From an uncultured Fretibacterium sp. (GTDB taxonomy: Bacteria; Synergistota; Synergistia; Synergistales; Aminobacteriaceae): DNA of 56,384 bases. The notes under the pieces were generated by a model that saw nothing but the letters and a program-made list of their open reading frames with translations, made no database searches and was not told where the DNA came from. A program made the translations under genes and the position numbers. Location of the stretch: the NCBI GenBank assembly GCA_937892105.1, contig CALAUZ010000038.1:1-56384 (forward strand), written 5' to 3'. Every line of letters starts with the position of its first letter. Position 1 is the stretch's first letter. Below are positions 1 through 10,461 of this stretch, piece after piece.

Positions 1-688
1 CTACTGCACAGATTACGGGAATAACTGAGCTGGTGTAGTTCCCTGATGGCGGCATCACTACAGGTATCCCGAACAGGTTAGAGATGTCCATAGCTTTCGC
101 GTCTAGGACGAACGGATATACCATAGCCAGACCGATTAATAGGCCCTCGATTTCAGGGAGCTTGAAGCGTTTGGCTGCTGTGTAGCCTAGAATTGGGGGT
201 AGGAAGTAGAACCCTGAGTCTGCAAGAGAGAATAGGATGTTATAGGTCCCGCTGTTGCTCCCAAGAATGTTGAAGGCCGTGCACAGCGCAAGAAGTCCCT
301 TAAGGATACCGCAGGCACATAATACCCCTAAGAACGGAGTGAATACGCTCGTTACTATGTTGACGAAGGTATCGAAGGGATTCATCTTGGGGGCTGGACC
401 TGCATCGTCGTCTGACTGGGAAGCTGCTAGATTCTCAAGGTGTCCCACTGCTACCAATGACTTGAACACATCAGGGACGTGATTGCCTATGACTACCTGA
501 TACTGGCCGCCGGACTGCATTACCGTTACGATTCCGTCTGTGCTGTTGAGAACATCTGTGTTCGCTTTAGCTTCGTCTTTAAGGTTGAAGCGGAGCCGGG
601 TGATACAGTGAGCAATAGAGTTAATGTTGGCTTTACCGCCTACGTTCTGGATGATGATACGTGAAAGGGCATCATACTTACTAGCCAT
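1..688 (-). CDS. PTS beta-glucoside-type transporter subunit IIBC (N-terminal part, runs off the window)
   Basis: Phosphoenolpyruvate-dependent sugar uptake permease of the inner membrane. The 229 residues in the window start MASKYDALSRII and contain a IIB domain with the phosphorylatable cysteine in AHCITRLRF (Cys28). A linker with DDDAGPAPK follows, then the first membrane segments of the IIC domain (FVNIVTSVFTPFLGVLCACG and a LADSGFYFLPPILGYTAAKRF segment typical of glucoside permeases). The start is supported by a strong GGAGGT ribosome site at 695-700. The rest of IIC, and any IIA domain, lie left of the window. The exact sugar cannot be told; a beta-glucoside is the usual substrate of this subfamily. 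No antiterminator hairpin was recognised upstream. Confidence 0.9.
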   Translation of the reverse strand, partial: MASKYDALSRIIIQNVGGKANINSIAHCITRLRFNLKDEAKANTDVLNSTDGIVTVMQSGGQYQVVIGNHVPDVFKSLVAVGHLENLAASQSDDDAGPAPKMNPFDTFVNIVTSVFTPFLGVLCACGILKGLLALCTAFNILGSNSGTYNILFSLADSGFYFLPPILGYTAAKRFKLPEIEGLLIGLAMVYPFVLDAKAMDISNLFGIPVVMPPSGNYTSSVIPVICAV

Positions 689-701
689 AAAAATACCTCC
701 C

Positions 702-1446
702 TAAATGAATTTGTATTAGCTGGAAAAGGATATTTATATACTACCATAAGCCTGGAGAGAGAATAGTAAATGGTTAAAATATTGCGGTATCCAATTCAAG
801 AATTATCTTTAAGGTCTTTAAGGTAATGAACATTTTATATCGCGACAAGAAGCAGGAACAAACTTCAGTACTGAGTTGTGATGCATGGCTAAGTCCTGCA
901 TTAACCTGTTCTTCTGTCACATTCTTGTATAACTAACTGGATATGCCCACTCTTATTTCTTGATCCAGCACTTCTCTAATGAGCCTTCTGCCCCCAAAGA
1001 GTATCACTCAATAGCAATGCATGAATAAGCTCTAAAAATCCTGAACCGTATTCATATGCCATTCTTTCAACCGATGGCTAAAGTGATGCTTGTGCTTCGT
1101 ATAATTGCTACGCTCTATTCAGTCTTGAATATCACTAAAAACTGGCTGTAAGAGGCTGTCGTCAAGATAACGTTCTATCTCTGTTAGAGTAGTACTGAAA
1201 CATTTCGCCTACACGAATGCTAAACAGCAAGATTTCAACGTTCTTGTCCATTAACAGGATTCATCCTGATGATATTTCAGAGTTTCATAGAAATATTAGC
1301 TGATCAGTGGTCACGTTACAGCAATAAGGTTTTCTCTCCTGGAATGTATCTCAAGCAAGACCACACTATCACTGGACGAAAAAGCAGCTCAATAAAAATT
1401 GCCTGAAGATAAAGAAGAAGCTATTTCACTTGTCAGCTTCCTCATC
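702..1446. other. Intergenic stretch without an intact gene
   Basis: About 745 bases between two leftward host genes. No open frame of useful length with a start site is visible. The minus strand shows short open pieces in different frames broken by stops (for example around 870-1250), which looks like a decayed gene, but I could not match it to a family. Nothing resembling a tRNA, riboswitch or strong terminator was seen. Confidence 0.4.
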
Positions 1447-2520
1447 TTATGGCTCAACTTCCCCGTCATAGACTTTCAAAGCATGAATTTTCTGTACAAT
1501 ACGCTCTGTATTGCTCTTAATGGACGACTCTTTGTTTGTCCTGAGTGCAAAAAATTCACTTATTCTTTCAGGGCTGTAATTCCCACTGATAAGCAGTGCC
1601 TGATAAAGATAATAGAATGCTACTGTAGAAGACAGTTCGTCAAGTTCGGAATCTCTGAGGCGTTCTTCAGCTAATGAAAGTATTTGGGAATATTCACGCT
1701 TTATAGCACAAACTAGATCACCAAGAGTATTTATTTTAAAGAAGGATAGCTGCTGCAGCTGATTTTCTGAATCAGTATCGGTTATATGGGCATTCGTAAT
1801 TGATGCTATATCAGATAGTAATTTTCTGTAAATGTGGCTGCGCTTCATGAACTCTGTAAGCGTTACAACATCAAGATACATGTTATCAGCATTATCACTG
1901 TCAATATTTGCCCTTACTTCTGCTTTGTATGCAGCTATACTGTTCTTAATATCAGAAAAATTCTGGTCTGCTACTTCCAACAGGCTTGCTACCCTTGAAA
2001 AACTTCTTCTTATTGCTCTTGGTATGCCAAACTCTGTCTTATAACCTAAATCATGTTCAATTTCCGCCCATGTATGCTGCAGCATTGTCCGCATCTGAAC
2101 CTCGAATAACAAGCTGCTCAACTGTTCAGGATAACCTAAATTTTCCGGAAGCGAACATATATAGTGCAATGATAAATATCCAAAAGCATCAGGCTTAATC
2201 AGTTCGCGTTTGTCCTTAGATTTGCTCCAGTCTATTCTAAAAACTTCTGAGACTAATTTTGCTGCCTCATCGACTTCATCAGAAAAATAGCAGATTATTC
2301 TAACACCCAATATATCACGTATGCTGTATAAATCTGGATATTCATCTGGTTTACGTTCAAGTTTCCCACGAATTGAGTCAGCTGTTTTTATACGGTGTGT
2401 TATGTGATACAGCCTGCCATCCTGTCTTGATAAGGCATTATTAATACGTTCAAGCACTACAGGCTCTAATTGTTCATAGAGTGCTATTAAATCCTGAATT
2501 TCTTGCGCTGTGTACTGCAT
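1447..2520 (-). CDS. RelA/SpoT-domain (p)ppGpp synthetase-like protein
   Basis: A 357-residue cytoplasmic protein with a RelA/SpoT nucleotidyltransferase fold in its first half. Family blocks in order are HRIKTADSIRGKL (residues about 41-53), SIRDILGVRIICYF (about 66-79), FGYLSLHYIC (about 113-122) and FEVQMRTMLQHTWAEIEHDL (about 138-157). These match the substrate-binding and catalytic strands of small alarmone synthetases, which transfer pyrophosphate from ATP to GDP or GTP. There is no HD hydrolase domain and no TGS or ACT region, so it would be a synthetase only. The C-terminal ~180 residues are helical and of unknown role; they are longer than in the usual ~220-residue small synthetases. 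It lies 14 bases after the MATE pseudogene on the same strand, so the two probably formed an operon. Confidence 0.85.
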   Translation of the reverse strand: MQYTAQEIQDLIALYEQLEPVVLERINNALSRQDGRLYHITHRIKTADSIRGKLERKPDEYPDLYSIRDILGVRIICYFSDEVDEAAKLVSEVFRIDWSKSKDKRELIKPDAFGYLSLHYICSLPENLGYPEQLSSLLFEVQMRTMLQHTWAEIEHDLGYKTEFGIPRAIRRSFSRVASLLEVADQNFSDIKNSIAAYKAEVRANIDSDNADNMYLDVVTLTEFMKRSHIYRKLLSDIASITNAHITDTDSENQLQQLSFFKINTLGDLVCAIKREYSQILSLAEERLRDSELDELSSTVAFYYLYQALLISGNYSPERISEFFALRTNKESSIKSNTERIVQKIHALKVYDGEVEP

Positions 2521-2534
2521 CGTTACTCACTCCC

Positions 2535-3956
2535 TCATAACTTTATAATAACGTTGTTGGTGTTCATTGTGTTCATATATGAAATATCGCTTGCCAGTCC
2601 GAACAGCATACGAATCCCTATATGTGAGGCAGGATCATCTGAATGGAAAAGTTCAAACCATTGCTTAAGATCAAACAGTCTGCCGTTATCGCAAAATCTC
2701 AGCTTCAGCTCATCACCTTCAGATGTGAGGCTGACTTCTGCTATTTGGTTCTTCCTGCTGAAACCGTAAGTTACTGCGTTGATCCCAAGTTCTTCTATAC
2801 AAAGTGCTACTAACATAGCTCGCTTGTGAATGATTCTTTTCTCAGCACAAAAATTATAGGCTTCCTTTGACGCTATCATAGCCTCTTCACGAGTCCGTAT
2901 AAATCTATGGAAACGATTTGCAGGGGTTATCCCAAAGTTACCAGGAAGGAATAACATATCGTAGATTTTTCGCGGTAAATGTTTCTCATGAAGTGCTGCC
3001 AGAATCAAGATAGTAACAGTAAATAGAATTTCACTAACAGGGAACGCAGCCCAGACTCCAATTATTCCGAACATGCTGCCCAATATAACTACGGATGCGC
3101 AGATATAAACTAACCTGTGAAGTACTGACATAGTGTGTGAATATCTCGTATCTCCGATGGCCTGGAAGTATCCCATGTATATTTCATTGAATGCCAGAAA
3201 AGGCAGCTTAAACGCATATAATTGAATACACGGTATAGCGGCTTCTATTGCTTGAATATCGCTGCCCAGATAAAACGAAGTAATTAACCGCGCTCCCAGA
3301 AATGTAAAACTGGCAACAGACATCACTCCAAATGTTACATATTTGAATGACATAGAAAGGGTATTCGTTATTCCCTCGCGATTTCTCTCACCATAATAAA
3401 TTCCGCACATGAGAACTATGACATCGGCAAGACATGTCCCAAGTAACTCGAGCAAATCCGCAGAGCTATGTTGTACTGATAATGCTGACATAGCTATACT
3501 GCCTCCAATTGTAATGACAGTATGGTTAATTATCATGGGGCGAAATACGTTGCAGATTCTTCGTGTAGCTTTGGGCATTCCCTTGCGGAGAAGTTCTCCT
3601 GTCATGGCGTAATCAATATCCCTAAATCTAAAGCGCATAACTGAATCTCGCTTTATAAAGTTAGATAACAATACTATTAGTGCTGCATAATAGCTAGCCG
3701 AAGTTGCAAGACCCATTCCGAACATATCGCCCTTGAGATAGAAAATATTGAAAGCATCACCACCGATATTTACAAGGATTGTAGCAAATACGCTGAGTGT
3801 TACATTCGCACGTTTGCCTTCAAGTTGTAAAATATAGTGAGAACATTGCCCATAACGATAGCAGGAACACCTAAAACAGTCCTAGAAGATAGCATCTCAC
3901 TTCAAAGAATAAATCAGCATTCGCCCCTAGAAGCCTTGTAAAAGGATTTATGAAGA
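2535..3956 (-). pseudogene. MATE transporter fused to GHKL ATPase-like domain, C-terminal part of a broken gene
   Basis: The clean frame is 2535-3725 (396 residues from MFGMGLATSASYY); homologous sequence continues upstream in shifted frames. It has several hydrophobic helices of a MATE multidrug/Na+ antiporter. A C-terminal ~130-residue ATP-binding domain follows, like anti-sigma kinases and GHKL ATPases: N-box EELGINAVTYGF, G1 box RFCDNGRLFD, G2-like HIGIRMLFG. Upstream in the shifted frame the protein reads HYILQLEGKRANVTLSVF, directly continuous with FATILVNIGGDAFNIFYLKG, so the M at 3725 is not the true start. At least two frame changes occur between about 3840 and 3960, so the gene should be inactive unless these are assembly errors. 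Confidence 0.8.
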
Positions 3957-4295
3957 TTATTCCGGTGCCGCTGCTGTAACAGAAAGAATGACCCCAAGAA
4001 AGCAGGTAAGAGAGAAAATCTGCCTTGTCTTGTAAACATCCCCGCTTCCTATCCAGTGTGAAGAGACGGTCATAGCTCCTGATGAAAGCACAGCACTTAA
4101 TATGCCTGTTATAGAATAAAACGGTTTAGCTATTCCGAATGCTGCCATAGAGTTAGCTCCCAGATAACGTCCAGTGAGCATACCGTCAATGCCTGCTGCA
4201 ATAACTTCTGCCAAATCAGCAACGATCATTGCAATCAGAGTCGCCCTAAAAATGCTTTGAAGAATAATATTATGTCCTGAGTCTTTGTATTTCAT
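3957..4295 (-). pseudogene. MATE transporter, N-terminal part of the broken gene
   Basis: This 112-residue frame (MKYKDSGHNIILQSI onward) is the first third of the same MATE gene. It shows the conserved first helices, with GIDGMLTGRYLGANSMAAFG and a second segment around TGILSAVLSSGAMTV. The frame ends in VTAAAPE. The next frame continues homology with IIFINPFTRLLGANADLFFE, then meets a further stop. The gene therefore carries about three frame-disrupting lesions between 3840 and 3965, which speaks for real decay rather than a single error. Confidence 0.8.
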
Positions 4296-4391
4296 GAAAT
4301 GTAGTCTTTTCCCCTAAAAACTAACGAATGAAAGCAAATATGCTACTTTAATATTCCCCACAGGTCAAGCCTAAGTAAACTTCCTTCTTCT

Positions 4392-4660
4392 ATGACACTC
4401 ACTGATGCTATGCCTTCTGTAGAACGTGCAGCAATGCTCTTAAGGGAAGCAGGATACGGCAATAAGAACCTTCTAGGCTGTTATGTCCTCGTCGGTTATC
4501 CAGGCTCTTCCTTCGACTTAGCCACTAAAGGCTGGAGACCGTCAAGGCTCTCGGTTTCTGTCATATCGCTATGCTCTACAGAGACTTTAAGGGCGATACT
4601 ATTCGCAAATGGCGCACATTCTAACGCTCATGGGCTAGACATGCCGCTATCTACTCCCCT
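4392..4660 (+). pseudogene. Remnant of a phage-type radical SAM protein (C-terminal piece)
   Basis: The first frame reads LLREAGYGNKNLLGCYVLVG. After a one-base shift near 4530 homology goes on as LETVKALGFCHIAMLYRDF, and then, past an in-frame TAA where a Gln codon would fit, as RSWARHAAIYS. This series matches the C-terminal part of short radical SAM proteins often found in phages (GY.NK.LF.YVLIG, LGF.P.AMLYRD, W..FQR.WARP). The CxxxCxxC iron-sulfur site would lie upstream and is absent. One frameshift, one nonsense codon and loss of the N-terminal half make it a dead fragment. Confidence 0.65.
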
Positions 4661-4756
4661 AACTAGCACGCCCCTCTTCTGCCTTAAACTCTAAAGCGTT
4701 TTGGCAATCATCTACACTAGTTTCAGTGTCAGCCCGTAGCAACTAGCTATCTCTAA

Positions 4757-4903
4757 GTGCTAGTAGTGCTTCTGAAGAAAGACGCTGACATACATGACCT
4801 AGTTAGAACTGAGCTTAATGCTCTTATCAAGAACGCTGAACGCGCTGCCAAGAAAGGGCAAAACATAGACGCTATACTTGCCATCTTCTTAATTTATATT
4901 TAA
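4757..4903 (+). pseudogene. Short open frame in phage debris, unknown
   Basis: A 48-codon frame with a GTG start, containing KKDADIHDLVRTELNALIKN and AERAAKKGQNIDAILAIF. It is charged and helical and has no recognised family. It follows the radical SAM remnant and precedes an AT-rich stretch without genes (4904-5287). It is probably another fragment of the same decayed phage segment; whether it is translated is doubtful. Confidence 0.3.
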
Positions 4904-5287
4904 ATATGCTTATATTATACTTGTAGTATTTTCGTTTCTTTTAGTTGCGCGAACTTGACATTGATGCGATATGAATCATTATAGCAATTAGTAGCTTAAA
5001 ATCTTTTACTGTTACCATGTAAGAAGTAGAAAATTCTTTATGGGGGTGGCAGATTGTAGCAAAGAGGAAGGCTCAGAATCTATAACTCTTACAGGAAGAA
5101 AATGAGAGTGTATAGAGGGATTAAGATACAGGGAGGCATATTAAAAATAGATTATTATTTACCTTCTGAGTATGCTGAAACTAATTCAAGCACAGATGAG
5201 GTAATATGCTGTCTTTTGGATTTTTATTTTGAGAAGTAAAATATACTTTGAGCGAAGTTAAATTAAATTTCAGGAAGGAAAATTCCA

Positions 5288-5583
5288 ATGGAAAATAGAA
5301 GATTTTTTAGCATAATTGTGGTAACGCTTCTTCCTCTTTACTGTTACATTTGGCAGTGCCGGTTGTGGAGATGGCAGTAGTTCTTCAAATTTTGCGGAGA
5401 AACCTAATAATCCTGCTCTAGATACTGAACCGGATTCTACACCAATATCTGATCTCAATCCAATACCTACACCTGAGCCAACAATTTACACTGTTACTTT
5501 TGACTCTAATGGTGGCTCGTCAGTACCTTCTAAAAATATACAATCTGGTAAAATTGCGACAGAACCTTCGTCTCCTTATTAAG
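5288..5583 (+). pseudogene. N-terminal lipoprotein signal and first InlB-type repeat of the large surface protein (out of frame)
   Basis: A good ribosome site (AGGAAGGA, 5276-5283) precedes ATG 5288, which gives a signal peptide starting MENRRFFSIIVVTLL. After a one-base frame change near 5330 the sequence reads TVTFGSAGCGDGSSSSNF, a clear lipobox (Ser-Ala-Gly-Cys). A Pro/Thr linker and the first half of an InlB B-type repeat (YTVTFDSNGG) follow. A TAA at 5579-5581 then interrupts the repeat. One extra T at that point would restore the join to KEGFTFSVWY in the main frame. Two indels therefore separate the signal peptide from the 1650-residue body. These could be real inactivation, phase variation or assembly errors. 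Confidence 0.6.
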
Positions 5584-8500
5584 GAAGGTTTTACTTTTTC
5601 AGTTTGGTATTCTAATCAATCACTTACTACTATATTTGACTTTACTAGCTTAATAGTAAGCGATATTACATTATATGCAAAGTGGCTACCGATAATTAAA
5701 GAAAATTACACAGTTACATTTGATTCAGATGGAGGAAGTTCTGTCGTTCAACAAATTATAAGAGCAGGCGAATGCGCCACTGAACCAGATATACCTACAA
5801 AGAGTAATTATCTCTTTATTGGCTGGTATACAAAGAAAGAGTTTTCATTCATGTTCGATTTTAATACTCCGATAACGGGTGATATTACGCTTTATGCAAA
5901 ATGGTACAACGAAAATAACACTCTAGATACTGACGGAGATGGCTTAACAGATGAGCTAGAATTAACTATTGGTACAGATCCCTACTCTGTAGACATAGAT
6001 AACGATGGATTAACTGATTTTGAAGAGATTAATTTGCTTAACTACGATCCATTAGTAGTTGATACAGACGGAAATGGAATATTTGATAAAGATGAAGATC
6101 CTGACGGAGATGGCTTGAAGAATTATGAGGAGAAACAGCATGGAACTAATATGATGCTAGCTGATTCAGATTATGACGGCCTTTCTGACTATGATGAAAT
6201 CAATGTTTATTACACGTCTCCAACAAATCCTGACACTGATGGCGATCAAGTCGATGATGGCACAGAAGTATCCATTGGGTCTGATCCAAATAAAGCTGAG
6301 ATAACATTTACGACAATAGCTGAAGGTGGAACAGTTGCAAATGATATTACTATTTCAGTTTCGATGAAATCTGTATCGGACGGAGCAGGAACTTTAAAAG
6401 TTGAACATGTTACTATGGAAAACAATCCTCTAATTTCTCCAATGATTCCAGGCTTCTTAGATGCCGCTTATGAAGTTACTGCTGACTCACTAAGTCTTGA
6501 ATCGGCAATAATAACTTTCTCCCTTAATTCTGTAATAAAAGAAAGTGTTTTAGAGCCAACCGTATACTATCTTAATGATGAAACTGGCTTGCTTGAGGAA
6601 GTCGAAAATCAGAGAACTGAGGGTAATAAAGTAATAGCAGAAGTAACTCACTTTTCTACATATATCTTATTAGACAAAGTTGATTTCGATTCTGTATGGG
6701 ACAAAACTATAACTCCTCCAGATTCCGACGAAGATAGTAATGGAGATAAAATACCTGATTACTATGCTGAATTGATAAACAGTGGAAGATTGGTACTTTC
6801 TAATGGTTCTGCATGGCTTGAAGGCGTTTTAGATGTTTATGGTCGTGATAATGCTGACTGGGACGGCGACGGTCTATTAAATGGTGAAGAAATAAGAGTC
6901 ATTGAGAAAGATGGTCAATATTATTTATACATGAACTCTGATCCTCTTCTTTATGACACGGATAATGATGGATTCAGCGACTATAGAGAAGCAAAAGTGT
7001 TAAATACTTCCCCTATGAAGAAGACCTTACCACGCGATTTAGACATGAGCACAAGCCTGACACAAGTGCTGGACGATGTAAACTTTAATGATGATATAGC
7101 TTTAAAATATCTTGATTTCTCAAAAGAAGAGCATTGGATGCAATACATCTTTGACCATAGTAAGCGTAAGCAATCGAGAAAAGCTCTTATGGAATTTTTC
7201 TCGACTTGTTTAACAGCAGAAGCACTGGAAAAGGATGTTGAGCTTGATAAAAGGCTTTCAACACTTCAAACCATTAAAGAGCGTATCACCCTTGCTAAAA
7301 AAGTTCTAAAATTAGGGAAGCAGACTACTGAGATAGCTACAAGTCTTTATCCAGATAAGATTTCTGATCCAGAAGCTGAAAATATGAAAGACTTATTCGA
7401 TGCTATAAGAAGTCAGCGTGATTTCGTTGCGCTTCTCAGTAATATCCTGCATCAGGACATCAATAATATGAACATTCTCACGAAAGCTATTGAGACTGCA
7501 GGTGGAATTGTTTTCGTTAGCGACTTCTATAACATCGTTAGCAATTTCAAGCTCTTAAAAGAAGGTGCCAGTACAATTGATGATGCTATGGAATCCATTT
7601 TCAAAGTCACAAAAGCTGTGAAGGAGAAATCGAATAATGCCAATGCATGGCTAACGGCAGCAGAAAAGCTTTTTTCTATTGCTAAGGAAGTCTGTAAAGT
7701 AAATGACAAGTTCCTTCATTTGGATTTACCCGTTAAGGGAAAGCTATTGAAGAGTTTGACTAAAAATATGCAAACCTCAGTGGGTACGCGCACAAAGACA
7801 GTTCTAGAAATTGATGATCTTGGTAATATAACTAAGGTGAAAGAAGTAGAAGATGTAACCAGAGGTGATATAGTGGGATTCGGTTTTTCAGTTGTATTTG
7901 ACGCTATGGATACAATTGCGAATCTTATTGGTACTCTTGATACTTACGGTAAAATCAAGATGAACTACGTCGGCTTCGAAGAGTCTTTAGAAACCTTACG
8001 GCAGATCAGTAAGACAACAAGTCTGCCTAGTTATGTAAGAAGTGCCGCTCAAGACCTGATAAAACTTTTTGATGATGACGATAATGTAGACTGGAAAAAA
8101 TTTAACCAAGCAGTTATCAAAGCCTCAGTTGGTGAAGTTGCTTCAGGTGCTTTCAATATAATTCTTGATGCTGTAGGCTTTTACTTCCCTGTAATGGGTG
8201 TCGTACATGGGATCGCTTCAGCCGTATCGACTTTTGGCGGCCTTGATGAGCGTGCGAGAACGATTGTTGCTGCTCAAACATATTACAGCATAACGGACGC
8301 AAGCAGAACTATTCTGACATCTTTGATACATTTTGTAGGATCATCAAAACACTTTATCGAATTTGAGGACGAAGACTACGCAGATGTTATGAAATACATT
8401 GCCCAACTTGCTCAAAGCCGTGTTACAGGACTTGAAACTGTTGAAAATTATATAATTGCAGGAAAAACAGCAGGTTGGTTTGAACGCGGCTCACCAATCG

Positions 8501-10452
8501 GAATATTACTTGACCAAAAAACTCAAAATAGTATAGTTTTCGGTTATCAAGACGCTATAACGAGAGTGTACTCCATAGCTAGGCAATTTGGCATTACACT
8601 TGGGTTGACCAGCAACAGTACAGTAACAGGTAAAATATATGACTATAGCACAAATATTCCGCTCGAAGATGTCTTATTGCAGATTCGTAAAGGATTAAAG
8701 AACATAAGCGGTGATATTCTCACTAAGACTACAACAGATTCACAGGGACAATACGTTTTGAACTTTCCTGCAAATGTACTCAATATCGAGAAGAATTTCA
8801 CAGTTGAGCTAATAAAGGAAGGCTATAATACTTCATCATTTGATTTAAGTGTTTGGGGAAATCTTAGTCGAGATTGCTATATGACTCGGATCGAAATAAG
8901 TTCTGTTAGTGGCGTAATCCGTGATTCATCAGATGATATTCCAATTGCAGGCGTAACCGTAACAATTATTTCTGCTGACGGTACTACAAAAGGTACAACT
9001 ATCACTAATGCTAAGGGAGAATATTCATTCAACCTTGGCAAAAACGGCAACGGAGATTACAAAATCGAACTCTTTAAGGAAGGTTATCAGGATAAGGTCT
9101 TTAACGTAACTGTTAAAGGAGAAACCAGAGCACAAGATGAGTATTTAACCCACAAAGATGAAGCTCCTATAGTATATAATGATGTCCCTATTGATGAAGC
9201 TCATTTTCCAGATACGAAATTTCGTTCTGAAATATCATACCTTGATTATAATAAAAACGGTATACTCGATAAAGAGGAAATTGCTTCTATTAAGGAGCTT
9301 GATTTAAGTTCTGAGTTTTTTGGACATTGTAAAACGCTGAAAGGTATAGAATACCTTACCGCACTAGTAAAATTGGATTGTAGGAATAATGACCTTATAG
9401 AATTAGATTTAAGTAGTTGTAAAATGTTAACCACTTTAATCTGCCACAATAACAAGCTAATGGAACTTGACGTTAGCAATAACACCGTTTTAACTGAATT
9501 ACACTGCGGTAACAACCAATTAACCACTCTTAATATTACCCATAACCCAGCTCTGGAACTTCTTTATTGCCGGGATAACCAACTGACTACATTGGATGTT
9601 ACTAAGAATCCCAAACTACGCTACTTGGGCTGTGGTGACAACCAATTAACGACTTTGGATGTTACTAATAACCCTAATTTATACTACCTAGGTTGCGGGG
9701 GCAAATACACCACTGCTGGTGATAAGTATAGCGCAAATAAATTAACAGTATTGGATGTTACTCATAATCCAGAACTAAGAGATTTGACTTGTGACAATAA
9801 TCAGCTGGCTACATTGGACGTTACCAAGAATCCAAAACTACAAGGATTACACTGTGGAAACAATCAACTGACATCTTTAGATTTAAGTAACAACACCGCT
9901 TTAAATTGGTTGTCTTGTGAAGGAAACCAGCTAACAGTTTTAGACCTAAGCAATTGCGCAAAAGATATTTATGTCTATTATGATATTTATGATGAGGATG
10001 TAAATATCATCTGGCCTTCAAAGGCATCAAGTACATCTGCTCTTTCAGTAAGCAACGCTAATACTAATGAAAGTTACGTAGTCGTCGCAACACTTTCTGA
10101 GTTTCAGGCAACGCAGACAGGTGAATATACATTTGATGTATCGCTTGATAAAACACTATCAATAGGGACTACACTTGTTCTGCTCGACAAATCAGATAGT
10201 GAAGATTTACATGGCGTTTTCATAGGAGATAACGGCGAAGAAATTCAAATGCCAGTTAGCGAACCACTTGACCATGTTATAATTACAGCAGATTTTGAAA
10301 TTGGTAAAACTTACACACCAGTCGTTGCAATCAAGTCTGATGCTCAAGACGCAAACAGCGGGGGCTGTAACATTGGAGCATTAGGAGCTTTTATTATTAT
10401 GGTGAGTTTAGGCTTCATGTTAAGAACTCGTTATATTCACAGAGGGAGGTAA
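5500..10452 (+). CDS. Giant surface protein body: InlB repeats, TSP3 Ca-binding repeats, CarboxypepD-like, LRR, Synergist-CTERM
   Basis: A 1650-residue open frame; the true protein probably begins at 5288 but is split by two indels. Domains in order are as follows. InlB B-type repeats end in DITLYAKW (residues about 20-140). Thrombospondin-3-type acidic repeats such as DTDGDGLTDELEL and DIDNDGLTDFEEI are predicted to bind calcium (about 145-265, and again near 415-510). A long helical region spans about 510-1035. Two carboxypeptidase-regulatory-like beta modules (VTGKIYDYST, VSGVIRDSSD) occupy about 1040-1215, followed by an EF-hand-like DYNKNGILDKEEI. Cys-containing leucine-rich repeats of the N-Q-L-T-T-L-D-V-T type run about 1277-1500. 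The C-terminus is SGGCNIGALGAF plus a hydrophobic stretch and RTRYIHRGR, matching the Synergist-CTERM sorting signal. Probable adhesin of the cell surface. Confidence 0.8.
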   Translation: MTLMVARQYLLKIYNLVKLRQNLRLLIKEGFTFSVWYSNQSLTTIFDFTSLIVSDITLYAKWLPIIKENYTVTFDSDGGSSVVQQIIRAGECATEPDIPTKSNYLFIGWYTKKEFSFMFDFNTPITGDITLYAKWYNENNTLDTDGDGLTDELELTIGTDPYSVDIDNDGLTDFEEINLLNYDPLVVDTDGNGIFDKDEDPDGDGLKNYEEKQHGTNMMLADSDYDGLSDYDEINVYYTSPTNPDTDGDQVDDGTEVSIGSDPNKAEITFTTIAEGGTVANDITISVSMKSVSDGAGTLKVEHVTMENNPLISPMIPGFLDAAYEVTADSLSLESAIITFSLNSVIKESVLEPTVYYLNDETGLLEEVENQRTEGNKVIAEVTHFSTYILLDKVDFDSVWDKTITPPDSDEDSNGDKIPDYYAELINSGRLVLSNGSAWLEGVLDVYGRDNADWDGDGLLNGEEIRVIEKDGQYYLYMNSDPLLYDTDNDGFSDYREAKVLNTSPMKKTLPRDLDMSTSLTQVLDDVNFNDDIALKYLDFSKEEHWMQYIFDHSKRKQSRKALMEFFSTCLTAEALEKDVELDKRLSTLQTIKERITLAKKVLKLGKQTTEIATSLYPDKISDPEAENMKDLFDAIRSQRDFVALLSNILHQDINNMNILTKAIETAGGIVFVSDFYNIVSNFKLLKEGASTIDDAMESIFKVTKAVKEKSNNANAWLTAAEKLFSIAKEVCKVNDKFLHLDLPVKGKLLKSLTKNMQTSVGTRTKTVLEIDDLGNITKVKEVEDVTRGDIVGFGFSVVFDAMDTIANLIGTLDTYGKIKMNYVGFEESLETLRQISKTTSLPSYVRSAAQDLIKLFDDDDNVDWKKFNQAVIKASVGEVASGAFNIILDAVGFYFPVMGVVHGIASAVSTFGGLDERARTIVAAQTYYSITDASRTILTSLIHFVGSSKHFIEFEDEDYADVMKYIAQLAQSRVTGLETVENYIIAGKTAGWFERGSPIGILLDQKTQNSIVFGYQDAITRVYSIARQFGITLGLTSNSTVTGKIYDYSTNIPLEDVLLQIRKGLKNISGDILTKTTTDSQGQYVLNFPANVLNIEKNFTVELIKEGYNTSSFDLSVWGNLSRDCYMTRIEISSVSGVIRDSSDDIPIAGVTVTIISADGTTKGTTITNAKGEYSFNLGKNGNGDYKIELFKEGYQDKVFNVTVKGETRAQDEYLTHKDEAPIVYNDVPIDEAHFPDTKFRSEISYLDYNKNGILDKEEIASIKELDLSSEFFGHCKTLKGIEYLTALVKLDCRNNDLIELDLSSCKMLTTLICHNNKLMELDVSNNTVLTELHCGNNQLTTLNITHNPALELLYCRDNQLTTLDVTKNPKLRYLGCGDNQLTTLDVTNNPNLYYLGCGGKYTTAGDKYSANKLTVLDVTHNPELRDLTCDNNQLATLDVTKNPKLQGLHCGNNQLTSLDLSNNTALNWLSCEGNQLTVLDLSNCAKDIYVYYDIYDEDVNIIWPSKASSTSALSVSNANTNESYVVVATLSEFQATQTGEYTFDVSLDKTLSIGTTLVLLDKSDSEDLHGVFIGDNGEEIQMPVSEPLDHVIITADFEIGKTYTPVVAIKSDAQDANSGGCNIGALGAFIIMVSLGFMLRTRYIHRGR

Positions 10453-10461
10453 CTATAATGA

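Noticed and set aside
5270..5458. Minus-strand frame over the lipoprotein signal region
   Set aside because: The plus strand has a ribosome site, signal peptide and lipobox; the minus frame has no such support.
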